Assembly: GCF_004364555.1 (NCBI RefSeq)
Contig: NZ_SOAM01000003.1
Span: 434,001 to 498,000 of the forward strand
Direction: 5' to 3'
DNA from: Amnibacterium kyonggiense
Lineage (GTDB): Bacteria > Actinomycetota > Actinomycetes > Actinomycetales > Microbacteriaceae
Length of the DNA: 64,000 bases
The translations under genes were made by a program, and so were the position numbers. Shown here piece by piece: positions 9,827-18,648 of this stretch. The notes under the pieces are model-generated. The model was not told the origin of the DNA. It saw only the letters and a list, made by a program, of their open reading frames with translations, and made no database searches. How positions within the stretch are numbered: the stretch's first letter is position 1; each line of letters starts with the position of its first letter.

Positions 9827-10017
9827 CGGGTCAAGTGCAGCACGGATCCGCGGCCCCGGCTGCCCTGCGTCCAACGGATCACCTCCGGCGGTCGCGCCCG
9901 CTGAGGCGCCTCCGCGAGCGAGCCGTGCGAGGTCCGTATATACGCAGGGAGCGACCCGCGAAGCGCGACACGCGCTCCGCGTGCACGGATCGTGGTGCGG
10001 CTGTGCACACTGGCGGC

Positions 10018-10614
10018 GTGTCCTCGACCGCTCCGCTCGGCGCGTTCTTCGCCCACCGCTGCGCGGAGGACGTCGATCTGGTGCTGCGCGAGCTGTTCAC
10101 CACGGTCGAGATGCACGAGCTGGTCGTCGCGAACCTCGAACGGCTCCGCCGCTGGGAGGAGTGGGCGCAGCCCGAGCCCACCCTGCCCCGCACCTTCGAG
10201 TACACGCGACGACGGCTCGACGACTTCGTCGCCGGCCGGGCGCTCCCCTGCGCGATCCGGTTCCGGGGCGAGCTCGTGGGCGCGGTGGAGCTCGACATCG
10301 ACCCGGTCGCGTCCACCGGGGCGATCGGCGTGTGGGTCTCGGCGGACGCGGAGGGCCGCGGTGTCGCCCGGAGCGCCTGCGAGGCGGTGCTCGACCACGC
10401 CTTCGGATCCGCCCGTCTCACGCGGGTCGAGGCGCGCATCGCGACCGCGAACACGCGGAGCCGTCGCCTCGCGGAGCAGCTCGGGTTCACGCTCGAGGGC
10501 ACACTGCGGCGCGCCCATCAGCTCGGCGGCGAGCACCACGACCTCGCCGTCTACGGGATGCTGGCCGAGGATCGGGAGGCGGTGCGCAGCGGCGCCCGCC
10601 GCACGGCGGCCTGA
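10018..10614 (+). CDS. GNAT family N-acetyltransferase, RimJ/RimL type
   Basis: 198 residues of the ribosomal-protein-acetyltransferase-like subgroup. RCAEDVDLVLRELFTTVEMHELVVANLERLRRW is the typical RimL opening; the acetyl-CoA loop is SADAEGRGVARSACEAV; NTRSRRLAEQLGFTLEGTLR is the conserved C-terminal block. The substrate may be a protein N-terminus or a small amine; it is not decidable. The GTG at 10018 gives the correct N-terminus. The 190 bases upstream hold no gene, only a small AT-rich patch near 9935 that may serve as promoter for this gene or the divergent Lon-N gene. Confidence 0.83.
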   Translation: MSSTAPLGAFFAHRCAEDVDLVLRELFTTVEMHELVVANLERLRRWEEWAQPEPTLPRTFEYTRRRLDDFVAGRALPCAIRFRGELVGAVELDIDPVASTGAIGVWVSADAEGRGVARSACEAVLDHAFGSARLTRVEARIATANTRSRRLAEQLGFTLEGTLRRAHQLGGEHHDLAVYGMLAEDREAVRSGARRTAA

Positions 10615-10649
10615 GCGACCACCCCGCACCGCGTCGGGCCCGGCGCCGG

Positions 10650-10799
10650 TCAGGGACGCGGCTTGTCGGGGACCCAGATCACTATCCGCGTGCCGCCCTC
10701 GAAGCGCTCGAACTGCTCCACGCGCGCGATGTCGGTCTCGGGGTCCGGGCGCTCGGGGAACAGCCGGCGGACCTTCGAGTCCTCGTCGTCATCAGCCAC
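10650..10799 (-). CDS. Small hypothetical acidic protein (49 residues)
   Basis: Short ORF starting at GTG (10799) and running through DDEDSKVRRLFPERPDP to GGTRIVIWVPDKPRP. A GGGAG ribosome site lies 9 bases upstream, and it follows ychF in the same direction, which supports a real gene. No recognised domain: acidic N-terminus, then a short strand-like C-terminus. It faces the end of the GNAT gene. Coding status is moderate; a conserved homologue would settle it. Confidence 0.5.
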   Translation of the reverse strand: MADDDEDSKVRRLFPERPDPETDIARVEQFERFEGGTRIVIWVPDKPRP

Positions 10800-10915
10800 G
10801 GATTCATGCTCCCGCCAGGGGAAACACGCCGTGCACGATCTGTGGCCCCAGTCCGGGGCGCACGCCGGCGCGTCGGACCGCCGCCGGTCGAGCGGCGTGC
10901 TGGGTCGGGCGGCGA

Positions 10916-11986
10916 TCAGCCGTGGCGCCACTCCACGACGTCGCCGTCCTGCATCACGTACTCCTTGCCCTCGATGCGGGCGCGGCCGCGGGCGCGTGCC
11001 TCTGCGATCGATCCGGCGTCGACGAGGTCGTCGAAGCCGATCACCTCGGCCTTGATGAACTTCTTCTCGAAGTCGGTGTGGATGACGCCCGCCGCCTCCG
11101 GCGCGAGGGCGCCGCGGCGGATCGTCCACGCCCGCGACTCCTCCGGTCCCGCCGTCAGGTAGGTCTGGAGGCCGAGGGTGTCGAAGCCGATGCGGGCGAG
11201 CTGGTCGAGCCCGCTCTCCTCCTGGCCGGTGGAGGCGAGCAGCTCGGCCGCGTCCGCCGGGTCGAGGTCGATGAGCTCGCTCTCGATCTTCGCGTCGAGG
11301 AAGACGGCGGGCGCCGGCGCGACGAGCTGTGCGAGCGCGGCCTTGCGGGCCTCGTCGGTGAGGACCGCCTCGTCGACGTTGAAGACGTAGAGCACCGGCT
11401 TCGCGGTGAGCAGGCCGAGGTCCTTGATCGGCGCGGTGTCGATGCCGGAGGCGCTGAGCCGCACGCCCCTGTCGAGCGCCGCCCGCGCGGCGCGGATGGT
11501 GTCGAGCACCTCCTGCGGCGTCTTCCTGCCCCGCACCTCCTTCTCGACCCGCGCCTCGGCGCGCTCGAGCGTCTGGAGGTCCGCGAGGATCAGCTCGGTG
11601 CCGATCGTCTCGAGGTCGCCGGCCGGGTCCACGCCGCCCGCGACGTGGACGACGTCCGGGTCGGCGAAGCCGCGGACCACCTCGGCGATCGCGTCCGCCT
11701 CGCGGATGTTCGCGAGGAACTGGTTCCCGAGGCCCTCGCCCTCGCTCGCGCCCTTCACGATCCCGGCGATGTCGACGAAGGACACCGCCGCGGGCACGAC
11801 CTTCTTCGAGTCGAACAGTCCCGCGAGCACGGCGAGCCGCGGGTCCGGCAGGTCGACCACGCCGACGTTCGGCTCGATCGTCGCGAACGGGTAGTTCGCC
11901 GCGAGCACGGTGTTCTTCGTCAACGCGTTGAAGAGCGTCGACTTGCCGACGTTGGGCAGGCCGACGATGCCGATGGTGAGAGCCAC
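10916..11986 (-). CDS. ychF: Redox-regulated ATPase YchF (OLA1 family GTPase fold)
   Basis: 356 residues. P-loop GLPNVGKST at the N-terminus, the switch region NYPFATIEPNVG, G3-like DIAG, and the C-terminal TGS domain (EVIGFDDLVDAGSIAEARARGRARIEGKEYVMQDGDVVEWRHG). It binds ribosomes and prefers ATP over GTP in studied relatives. The GTG at 11986 gives the family-standard opening ALTIGIVG; an in-frame TTG three codons earlier is unlikely. The start lies 8 bases after a TACGGT -10 element, so the mRNA may be leaderless. It shares a 44-base divergent promoter with the MATE pump. Confidence 0.95.
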   Translation of the reverse strand: MALTIGIVGLPNVGKSTLFNALTKNTVLAANYPFATIEPNVGVVDLPDPRLAVLAGLFDSKKVVPAAVSFVDIAGIVKGASEGEGLGNQFLANIREADAIAEVVRGFADPDVVHVAGGVDPAGDLETIGTELILADLQTLERAEARVEKEVRGRKTPQEVLDTIRAARAALDRGVRLSASGIDTAPIKDLGLLTAKPVLYVFNVDEAVLTDEARKAALAQLVAPAPAVFLDAKIESELIDLDPADAAELLASTGQEESGLDQLARIGFDTLGLQTYLTAGPEESRAWTIRRGALAPEAAGVIHTDFEKKFIKAEVIGFDDLVDAGSIAEARARGRARIEGKEYVMQDGDVVEWRHG

Positions 11987-12030
11987 GGCCGACAACCGTA
12001 GTTGCGCCCGCGGCTCGCTACGGTCGGAGG
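11987..12030. promoter_or_regulatory. Compact divergent promoter ychF / MATE
   Basis: The whole intergenic region is 44 bases. Two outward-facing -10 hexamers, both TACGGT, occupy 11995-12000 (minus strand) and 12019-12024 (plus strand), separated by 18 bases. Each hexamer sits roughly where the other promoter would have its -35 element. Starts follow after 8 and 6 bases, implying leaderless transcripts. The same geometry recurs at 29494-29535. Confidence 0.65.
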
Positions 12031-13359
12031 ATGGTCGCGCTGCGCTCCCGCCACGACCGCGCGATCGCCTCGCTCGCGATCCCGAGCCTCGGCGCCCTGC
12101 TCGCCGAGCCGCTCTTCGTCGCGACGGACACGGCGCTCGTCGGCCACCTCGGCGCGACCGCGCTCGGCGGCCTCGGGGTGGCGGGCACGATCCTGCAGAC
12201 CGCGGTCGGCCTGCTGATCTTCCTGGCCTACGCCACGACGCCGGCGGTGGCCCGGCGAATCGGTGCGGGCGACCGGCGGGGCGCGGCGCGCGCCGGCGTC
12301 GACGGGCTCTGGCTGGCGCTCGTCATCGGCCTCGTGCTCGCGGTCGGCGGGACGCTGCTCGGGCCGACGCTGATCGGGCTGTTCGGCGCGGCGCCGGCCG
12401 TGGAGGACGCGGCGGTCGCCTACCTGACGATCGCGGTCTGGGGGCTGCCCGGCATGCTCGTCGTGGTCGCAGCGACCGGGTTCCTGCGCGGCCTCCGCGA
12501 CGCCCGGACGCCGCTCGTCGTGGCCGTCGCCGGGTTCGCGGTGAACGCCGCGCTGAACGCGGTCCTGATCTACGGGCTCGGCTGGGGCGTGTGCGGGTCC
12601 GCGGCGGGGACGGTCGTCGCGCAGACCGCGATGGCCGTCGTCCTCGTCGCCGCCTGCGCGGGGCACGCGCGCCGAGCGGACGCCTCCGTCCGGCCCGGGC
12701 TCTCCGGGGTGGTGGGCGCGGCGCGGGCGGGCGGCTGGCTCCTCCTCCGCACCCTCACCCTGCGCATCGCGATGGTCGGGACGGTGGTCGCGGCGACCGC
12801 GCACGGCACCGTCGCGCTCGGAGCGACGCAGATCGTGTTCTCGCTCTTCGCGATCGTCTGGCTCGCCCTCGACGCGCTCGCGATCGCCGGGCAGGCGATG
12901 ATCGGGCACGCGCTGGGCGCGGCCGACGTGCCGGAGGCGCGCGAGGTCCTCCGCCGCCTCCTCGAGCTCGCCGTCGCCGCGGGCGCCGTCCTCGGCGTCG
13001 TCGTCGCGACGCTCGCGCCGGTGCTCGGGCACGTCTTCACCGCGGACCCCGCGGTGCTCGCCGCCGTGCCGGGCGCCGTGCTCGTGATGGCGCTCTCCCT
13101 GCCGCTCGGCGCGGTGGTCTTCGCGCTCGACGGGATCCTCATCGGCGCCGGCGACGGGCGGTACCTCGCGCTCGCGGGCGTGCTCAACCTCGTCGTCGCG
13201 CTCCCGCTGCTCGTCCTGGTCGCCGTCTCGCCGCTGCCGGCCGCCGCCGCGGTCGCCGCCGTGCAGGCGGTGTTCGGCGTCGCGTACATGGCGATGCGCG
13301 CGCTCACGCTCGGCCTGCGGATCCGCACCGGGCGCTGGGCCCGGGCGGGTGCGGCCTGA
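12031..13359 (+). CDS. MATE family efflux transporter (DinF-like)
   Basis: 442 residues with about 12 membrane helices arranged as two repeats. The opening IASLAIPSLGALLAEPLFVATDTALVGHLG is typical of the DinF branch; the second repeat begins near residue 240 (GGWLLLRTLTLRIAMVGTVVAA). Family members export cationic drugs or metabolites using sodium or proton gradients; the substrate here is unknown. The ATG at 12031 lies 6 bases after TACGGT. A GGAGG directly abuts the ATG, too close to act as a normal ribosome site, which also fits leaderless initiation. Confidence 0.9.
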   Translation: MVALRSRHDRAIASLAIPSLGALLAEPLFVATDTALVGHLGATALGGLGVAGTILQTAVGLLIFLAYATTPAVARRIGAGDRRGAARAGVDGLWLALVIGLVLAVGGTLLGPTLIGLFGAAPAVEDAAVAYLTIAVWGLPGMLVVVAATGFLRGLRDARTPLVVAVAGFAVNAALNAVLIYGLGWGVCGSAAGTVVAQTAMAVVLVAACAGHARRADASVRPGLSGVVGAARAGGWLLLRTLTLRIAMVGTVVAATAHGTVALGATQIVFSLFAIVWLALDALAIAGQAMIGHALGAADVPEAREVLRRLLELAVAAGAVLGVVVATLAPVLGHVFTADPAVLAAVPGAVLVMALSLPLGAVVFALDGILIGAGDGRYLALAGVLNLVVALPLLVLVAVSPLPAAAAVAAVQAVFGVAYMAMRALTLGLRIRTGRWARAGAA

Positions 13360-13400
13360 CGGCCGGCCCGCCGCGGGGAATCACACCGGTGTCGGACGCG

Positions 13401-13423
13401 GTGTCGGAGGGCGCTGCGAGCAT
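13401..13423 (+). promoter_or_regulatory. PafBC-like (RecA-independent DNA-damage) promoter of exonuclease gene
   Basis: GTGTCGGAG (13401-13409), 8 bases, then GAGCAT (13418-13423), followed 7 bases later by the GTG start. The layout matches the actinobacterial motif TTGTCRGTG-N8-TANNNT in spacing and in most positions; the first T of the -10 is not kept. It would give a leaderless transcript. Confidence 0.5.
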
Positions 13424-13430
13424 CCCGTCC

Positions 13431-14036
13431 GTGCCACTGGACTTCGCCGCGATCGACTTCGAGACGGCGGGTCCCTCCGCCGCGTCCGCCTGCTCCGTCG
13501 GGGTGGTCACGGTGGTCGACGGGCGGGTCGTCGACCGCGCCGGCTGGCTGATCCGGCCGCCGGCGGGCCACGACCTGTTCAGCGAGTGGAACATCCGCAT
13601 CCACGGGATCACGCCGGATCGCGTCGTCGGGGCGCTCGGCTGGGCGGAGCAGCTCGACGACCTGCTCGAGGTGATCGGCGACCTGCCCGTCGTCGCGCAC
13701 AACGCCCGCTTCGACATGGGCGTCGTGCGCGCCGCGTGCTTCGCATCCGGGGTGCGGACGCCGCCGCTCGACTACTTCTGCAGCCTCCGCGTCGCCCGCC
13801 GCACCTACGCGCTGACCTCGTACCGGCTGCCCGTCGCTGCCATGGCGGCGGGCTTCGAGGACTTCCGGCACCACGACGCCCTCGCGGACGCGGAGGCGTG
13901 CGCGGCGATCGTCGTGCACGCGGCGAAGCGGCACGGCGCGGAGGACGTGCCCGGCCTGCTCGACGCGGTGGGCGACCGCCTCACCCGGCTCGAGCCCCAG
14001 GCGCCGCAGACGCGCGTGCCGATGGCGTTCGCCTGA
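13431..14036 (+). CDS. DnaQ-like 3'-5' exonuclease (DNA polymerase III epsilon family)
   Basis: 201 residues. RNase T/DEDD-fold motifs: ExoI DFETA near residue 8 (catalytic D and E), ExoII AHNARFDMGV near residue 90, and ExoIII HHDALADAEACA near residue 146, with the DEDDh histidine in the HDALADAE block. It removes 3' nucleotides from DNA or RNA, probably in repair because no polymerase subunit context is present. The GTG at 13431 is chosen because it puts the DFAAIDFETA strand at the N-terminus and lies 7 bases after a -10-like hexamer; a GTG at 13389 is the alternative. It is followed by rmuC, which has an almost identical upstream element. Confidence 0.87.
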   Translation: MPLDFAAIDFETAGPSAASACSVGVVTVVDGRVVDRAGWLIRPPAGHDLFSEWNIRIHGITPDRVVGALGWAEQLDDLLEVIGDLPVVAHNARFDMGVVRAACFASGVRTPPLDYFCSLRVARRTYALTSYRLPVAAMAAGFEDFRHHDALADAEACAAIVVHAAKRHGAEDVPGLLDAVGDRLTRLEPQAPQTRVPMAFA

Positions 14037-14051
14037 CGAGCGAGCGCGGCG

Positions 14052-14074
14052 GTGTCGGACGCCGCTGCCACCAT
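14052..14074 (+). promoter_or_regulatory. PafBC-like promoter of rmuC
   Basis: GTGTCGGAC (14052-14060), 8 bases, then CACCAT (14069-14074), then 7 bases to the ATG. Spacing and sequence closely parallel the element upstream of the preceding exonuclease gene, although the -10 again lacks its first T. Confidence 0.5.
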
Positions 14075-14081
14075 CCGGGAC

Positions 14082-15428
14082 ATGGATGCACTGCTCCCCG
14101 TCGGCGCCCTGCTCGTGGGCGTCCTGCTCGGCGCGCTGCTCGCCGGCGCGCTGCGCGGGCGGCGCCCCGCCGGCGAGGACCCGGCCGTGGTCGCCGGCCG
14201 GCACGAGGCCGAGCTGCTCCGGGCGCGGGCCGAAGGCGATGCGATCGCGGCGGACCTCCGCACGGAGCTCGCCGCGTACGAGGCGACGATCGACGGGCTG
14301 CAGCGCGCGCTCACCGTCGCCGAGCGCCGGGCGCAGGAGGACCGCACCGCGCGCTCGGCCGAGGCGGAGCAGCGCCGGCTGCGGGAGCAGGAGGAGGCTC
14401 GGGTGCTGCAGGCGCTCGCGCCCGTGCAGGAGACCCTCCGCACCGTCCAGAGCAAGGTCGACACCCTCGAGCAGCAGCGCGCGGCGCAGTACGGGGCGCT
14501 CGAGCAGCAGCTGCTCGCGACGCGGGAGTCGTCCGACCGTGTGCGCTCGACCGCGGAGTCGCTCGCGTCGGCGCTGCGGCACAACTCGATGCGCGGCGCA
14601 TGGGGCGAGACGCAGCTGCGGCGCCTGGTCGAGAGCGCCGGGCTGACGAACCGGGTCGACTTCGACCTGCAGGTCACGACGCGCTCCGCCGACGGCACCA
14701 GGCGGCCGGACCTCGTGGTGCGGCTGCCGGAGGGCAAGAGCATCGCGGTCGACGCGAAGGTGCCGCTCGCGGCCTTCATCGAGGCGAACGAGATCCCCGA
14801 GACGGCGGTGGGCGCGGAGGCCGCGCGCCGCGACACCCTGATGAAGGAGCACGTCAAGGCCGTCCGGGCGCACATCGACGCGCTCGCCGCGAAGGGGTAC
14901 TGGACGGACTTCCACTCCCCCGAGTTCGTCGTCGCGTTCCTGCCGAGCGAGTCGCTGCTGTCCGCGGCCCTCGCCGCCGATCCCTCGCTGCTCGACCACG
15001 CGTTCTCGAAGCGGGTCGCGCTCGCCTCGCCCGTGAACCTCTGGGCGGTGCTGAAGACGGTCGCCTACACGTGGACGCAGCAGGAGCTGACCGAGGACGC
15101 GCACCGCCTGTTCACGCTGAGCCGGACGCTCTACGAGCGGCTCTCCGTGCTCGCGCAGCGGGCCGAGAAGCTGCGCGGTGCGATTGAGCGGACCGTGACG
15201 ACGTACAACGAGTTCGCGGCGTCGCTCGAGACCCGCGTGCTCGTGACGGGCCGCCAGATCAACCGGATGGACGAGTCGCGCATCCTCGGCGAGGCCGCGC
15301 CGGTCGACACCGTCCCGCGCCCCTTCACCGCGCCGGAGCTCGCCGTCCCCGAGCCCACCGTCGCGGACCTGGTCGCAGGCGACCCCGGAACGGCGAGCAG
15401 CGCGGCCGCGCGCGAGGACGCCGCCTGA
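14082..15428 (+). CDS. rmuC: DNA recombination protein RmuC
   Basis: 448 residues. An N-terminal membrane helix (LLPVGALLVGVLLGALLAGAL) is followed by a long coiled-coil (about residues 40-165, rich in Glu/Arg/Ala with EQQR repeats), then the RmuC nuclease-like domain (NSMRGAWGETQLRRLVE through RRPDLVVRLPEGKSIAVDAKVPL). It limits inversions at short inverted repeats in E. coli; the PD-(D/E)xK-like core suggests nuclease activity. The ATG at 14082 is preferred over the GTG at 14052 because that GTG lies inside the putative promoter element. Its pairing with the exonuclease and shared promoter type point to DNA repair. Confidence 0.92.
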   Translation: MDALLPVGALLVGVLLGALLAGALRGRRPAGEDPAVVAGRHEAELLRARAEGDAIAADLRTELAAYEATIDGLQRALTVAERRAQEDRTARSAEAEQRRLREQEEARVLQALAPVQETLRTVQSKVDTLEQQRAAQYGALEQQLLATRESSDRVRSTAESLASALRHNSMRGAWGETQLRRLVESAGLTNRVDFDLQVTTRSADGTRRPDLVVRLPEGKSIAVDAKVPLAAFIEANEIPETAVGAEAARRDTLMKEHVKAVRAHIDALAAKGYWTDFHSPEFVVAFLPSESLLSAALAADPSLLDHAFSKRVALASPVNLWAVLKTVAYTWTQQELTEDAHRLFTLSRTLYERLSVLAQRAEKLRGAIERTVTTYNEFAASLETRVLVTGRQINRMDESRILGEAAPVDTVPRPFTAPELAVPEPTVADLVAGDPGTASSAAAREDAA

Positions 15429-15437
15429 CAACGGACC

Positions 15438-16019
15438 TCAGGACCCGGTCCGGAGGTCGCGGCGCATCAGGACCCGCGGGAACCCGTCGAGCGTGGAGGT
15501 GGTGTCGGCGGCCTTCGTGAAGCCCGCCGCCTCGAACCAGCGCCGCAGGCCGACGAACGCCATCGTGAGATCGACCCGCGCGTCGCCGTTGTCGACCGGG
15601 TACGCCTCCACGGCGGGCGCACCGTGCTCGCGGGCGAACGCGACGGCGCCCTCGATCAGGGCGCCGGTCATCCCGGCGCGGCGATGCCCCGGCCGCACGC
15701 GGACGCACCACACGCTCCAGACGGGCAGGTCGTCGATGTGCGGGATCCGGGTGCTCCGATCGAACTGGGTCGCGGAGCGCGGAGCGACGCCCGCCCAGCC
15801 CACCGGCTCGTCGCCGTCGTAGGCGAGGACGCCGGGCGCCGGGTCCTCTGCGCAGAGCCGGCGGACGTACTCGCCGCGCGCGGGTCCGGACAGCGCCTGG
15901 TTCTCCTTCGCCGGGATCCGATGGCTCAGGCAGAAGCAGACCGACGCGTTCGGACGCTTCGGACCGATGACCGCCGCGACGTCGTCGAAGACCGTCGCCG
16001 GCCGCACCTCTACGGTCAT
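15438..16019 (-). CDS. GNAT family N-acetyltransferase
   Basis: 193 residues. The acetyl-CoA loop region is VWCVRVRPGHRRAGMTGALIEGAVAFA, with a late RRWFEAAGFTKAADT strand as in GNAT proteins. The N-terminal VCFCLSHRIP segment with two cysteines is seen in a Cys-containing GNAT subgroup of actinobacteria. The ATG at 16019 has GGAGG 9 bases upstream. It lies 16 bases after glpX in the same direction, so it is probably co-transcribed with it, although a metabolic link is not evident. Confidence 0.85.
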   Translation of the reverse strand: MTVEVRPATVFDDVAAVIGPKRPNASVCFCLSHRIPAKENQALSGPARGEYVRRLCAEDPAPGVLAYDGDEPVGWAGVAPRSATQFDRSTRIPHIDDLPVWSVWCVRVRPGHRRAGMTGALIEGAVAFAREHGAPAVEAYPVDNGDARVDLTMAFVGLRRWFEAAGFTKAADTTSTLDGFPRVLMRRDLRTGS

Positions 16020-16035
16020 GGCGCGACGCCTCCGG

Positions 16036-17013
16036 CTACAGCCAGCGTTCGGCGAGGTGGTCCGAGCTGATCCGGCGGAGCGTGCCGGACCGCGAGCGGA
16101 GGACGATCGACTCCGTCCGGATGATCGGGCCCTTGCGGCGGACGCCCTCGACGAGGCCGCCGTCGGTCACGCCGGTGGCGATGAACATGGTGTTGTCGCC
16201 CGCGACCAGCCCGTCCGCGTCGTAGATGCGGTCGAGGTCGAGACCGGCGGCCCGGCCGCGCTCGGCCTCCGCCTCGTCCTTCGGCGCGAGCCGGCCCTCG
16301 ATGAACCCGCCGAGCGCCTTGATCGCGCAGGCCGTCACGACGCCCTCCGGGCTGCCCCCCGTGCCGACGCACAGGTCGATCCTCGTCTCGTACCGCGCGG
16401 CGTTGATGCCGCCCGCGACGTCGCCGTCCAGCAGCATCCGGGTGCCGGCGCCCGCGGCGCGGATCTCCTCGATCAGGCCCTCGTGCCGCGGCCGGTCGAG
16501 CACCGCCACGACCATCTCGCCCACGGGCTTGCCCTTCGCCTTCGCGAGCTCGCGGATGTTGTCGCCGATCGACTGCTCGAGCGAGAGCACCCCGACGCCG
16601 TGGTGATCGGCGACGAGCTTCTCCATGTAGAAGACGCTCGAGGCGTCGAGCATCGTGCCGCGGTCGGACGCCGCGATCATCGACAGCGCGTTCTGCCGGC
16701 CCTGCGCGGTCATCGACGTGCCGTCGATCGGGTCGACGGCGATGTCCGTCATCGGGCCGCGACCCGTGCCCACGTGCTCCCCGTTGAAGAGCATCGGGGC
16801 GCGGTCCTTCTCGCCCTCGCCGATCACGACGACGCCGTCGAACTCGACGGTGGACAGGAACGCGCGCATCGCGTCCACCGCGGCGCCGTCGGCGGCGAGC
16901 TTGTCGCCCTTGCCGATGAACGGCACCGCGCGGATCGCGGCCGCCTCGGTCGCGCGCACCAGCTCCATCGCCAGGTTCCGACTCGGATGGGTCACCAGGT
17001 TCGTCTCGGCCAC
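16036..17013 (-). CDS. glpX: Fructose-1,6-bisphosphatase class II
   Basis: 325 residues. Li-sensitive metal-dependent phosphatase fold with GEGEKDRAPMLFNGE and the metal-binding DPIDGTS, the usual signatures of GlpX. It converts fructose 1,6-bisphosphate to fructose 6-phosphate and is the main gluconeogenic FBPase in most actinobacteria. The GTG at 17013 has a GGAGGG site upstream and a possible -10 TAGGTT at 17039-17044. It is divergent from fbaA, which makes or splits the same metabolite, so the 114-base shared region may coordinate the two. Confidence 0.95.
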   Translation of the reverse strand: MAETNLVTHPSRNLAMELVRATEAAAIRAVPFIGKGDKLAADGAAVDAMRAFLSTVEFDGVVVIGEGEKDRAPMLFNGEHVGTGRGPMTDIAVDPIDGTSMTAQGRQNALSMIAASDRGTMLDASSVFYMEKLVADHHGVGVLSLEQSIGDNIRELAKAKGKPVGEMVVAVLDRPRHEGLIEEIRAAGAGTRMLLDGDVAGGINAARYETRIDLCVGTGGSPEGVVTACAIKALGGFIEGRLAPKDEAEAERGRAAGLDLDRIYDADGLVAGDNTMFIATGVTDGGLVEGVRRKGPIIRTESIVLRSRSGTLRRISSDHLAERWL

Positions 17014-17127
17014 AGCGGGCTCCCTCCGTCGTCCGCCGAACCTACTCGGAGCCGCGCCGGGTCGCCTCAGTAGAGTGATCGGCGGCCCGCCGCGGGGCAC
17101 CGCGGCCCGATCGATGCAGGAGCGCAG

Positions 17128-18156
<1,029 letters not shown>

Positions 18157-18157
18157 C

Positions 18158-18260
18158 CTCGCGGATCCGCAGTTCCGCCGTGACACGCCGTGTCAGGAGC
18201 CCCTCGAGCGGCGTGTCGAGCAGGAATTGCGGATCCGCGGAGGAACTGCGGATCCGCGAG
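18158..18260. repeat. Complex palindromic intergenic repeat / terminator
   Basis: Perfect 19-base inverted repeat (18158-18176 with 18242-18260) whose arm contains GCGGATCCGC. A third, diverged copy of the arm lies inside at about 18223-18239. The central part carries a second palindrome around TGACACGCCGTGTCA. It lies between the convergent fbaA and membrane-protein genes, so it probably terminates both. It is more elaborate than a simple terminator and looks like a REP-type element. Confidence 0.7.
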
Positions 18261-18264
18261 CGGC

Positions 18265-18648
18265 TCAGCCCCGGGTGAGCTTCGCCGTGAAGGACGGGTC
18301 GGCGAGCGCGGCGCCGAGGGTGAGCCCGACCGTCAGCAGGAGGCAGGCGACGCCGATCGTGATCGGCACGAAGAACGCCATGCGGTGGTCCCGCAGCCGC
18401 GGCACCGACAGGGCGATGGCGAGCACGAGCCCGACCACGTTCACGGCGATGACGACCCAGCCGACGGTCTCGGCGACGTCGTTGCGCGTGTAGACCCCGG
18501 CCCCGGTCTGGGCGAAGAGCGCCTGGAGCACGATCGGGAAGTCGCGGGCGATCGTGACCGTCCGGGTGGTGTCGATCAGCCCGAGGATCAGCAGCCCGAC
18601 CGTGATGACCGGGTCCCACTGCGGAGCCCGGCGCGGCTCCCCGCTCAG
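18265..18648 (-). CDS. Small multi-spanning membrane protein (possibly DUF6264 family), CTG start
   Basis: 127 residues with four predicted membrane helices: [54 protein letters not shown], and a weaker one near [10 protein letters not shown]. No catalytic motif. No ATG, GTG or TTG exists in frame before the first helix. The only sensible start is CTG at 18648, overlapping the ispH stop in CTGA and mirroring the ATGA/GTGA couplings elsewhere in the window. Membrane proteins of the DUF6264 type are known in Microbacteriaceae, but that family call is tentative. Confidence 0.65.
   Translation of the reverse strand: MSGEPRRAPQWDPVITVGLLILGLIDTTRTVTIARDFPIVLQALFAQTGAGVYTRNDVAETVGWVVIAVNVVGLVLAIALSVPRLRDHRMAFFVPITIGVACLLLTVGLTLGAALADPSFTAKLTRG

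Noticed and set aside
12570-15431. Long minus-strand frame opposite MATE, exonuclease and rmuC
   Set aside because: Composition is Arg/Ala/Gly-rich and matches nothing, while the plus-strand frames carry clear domains.
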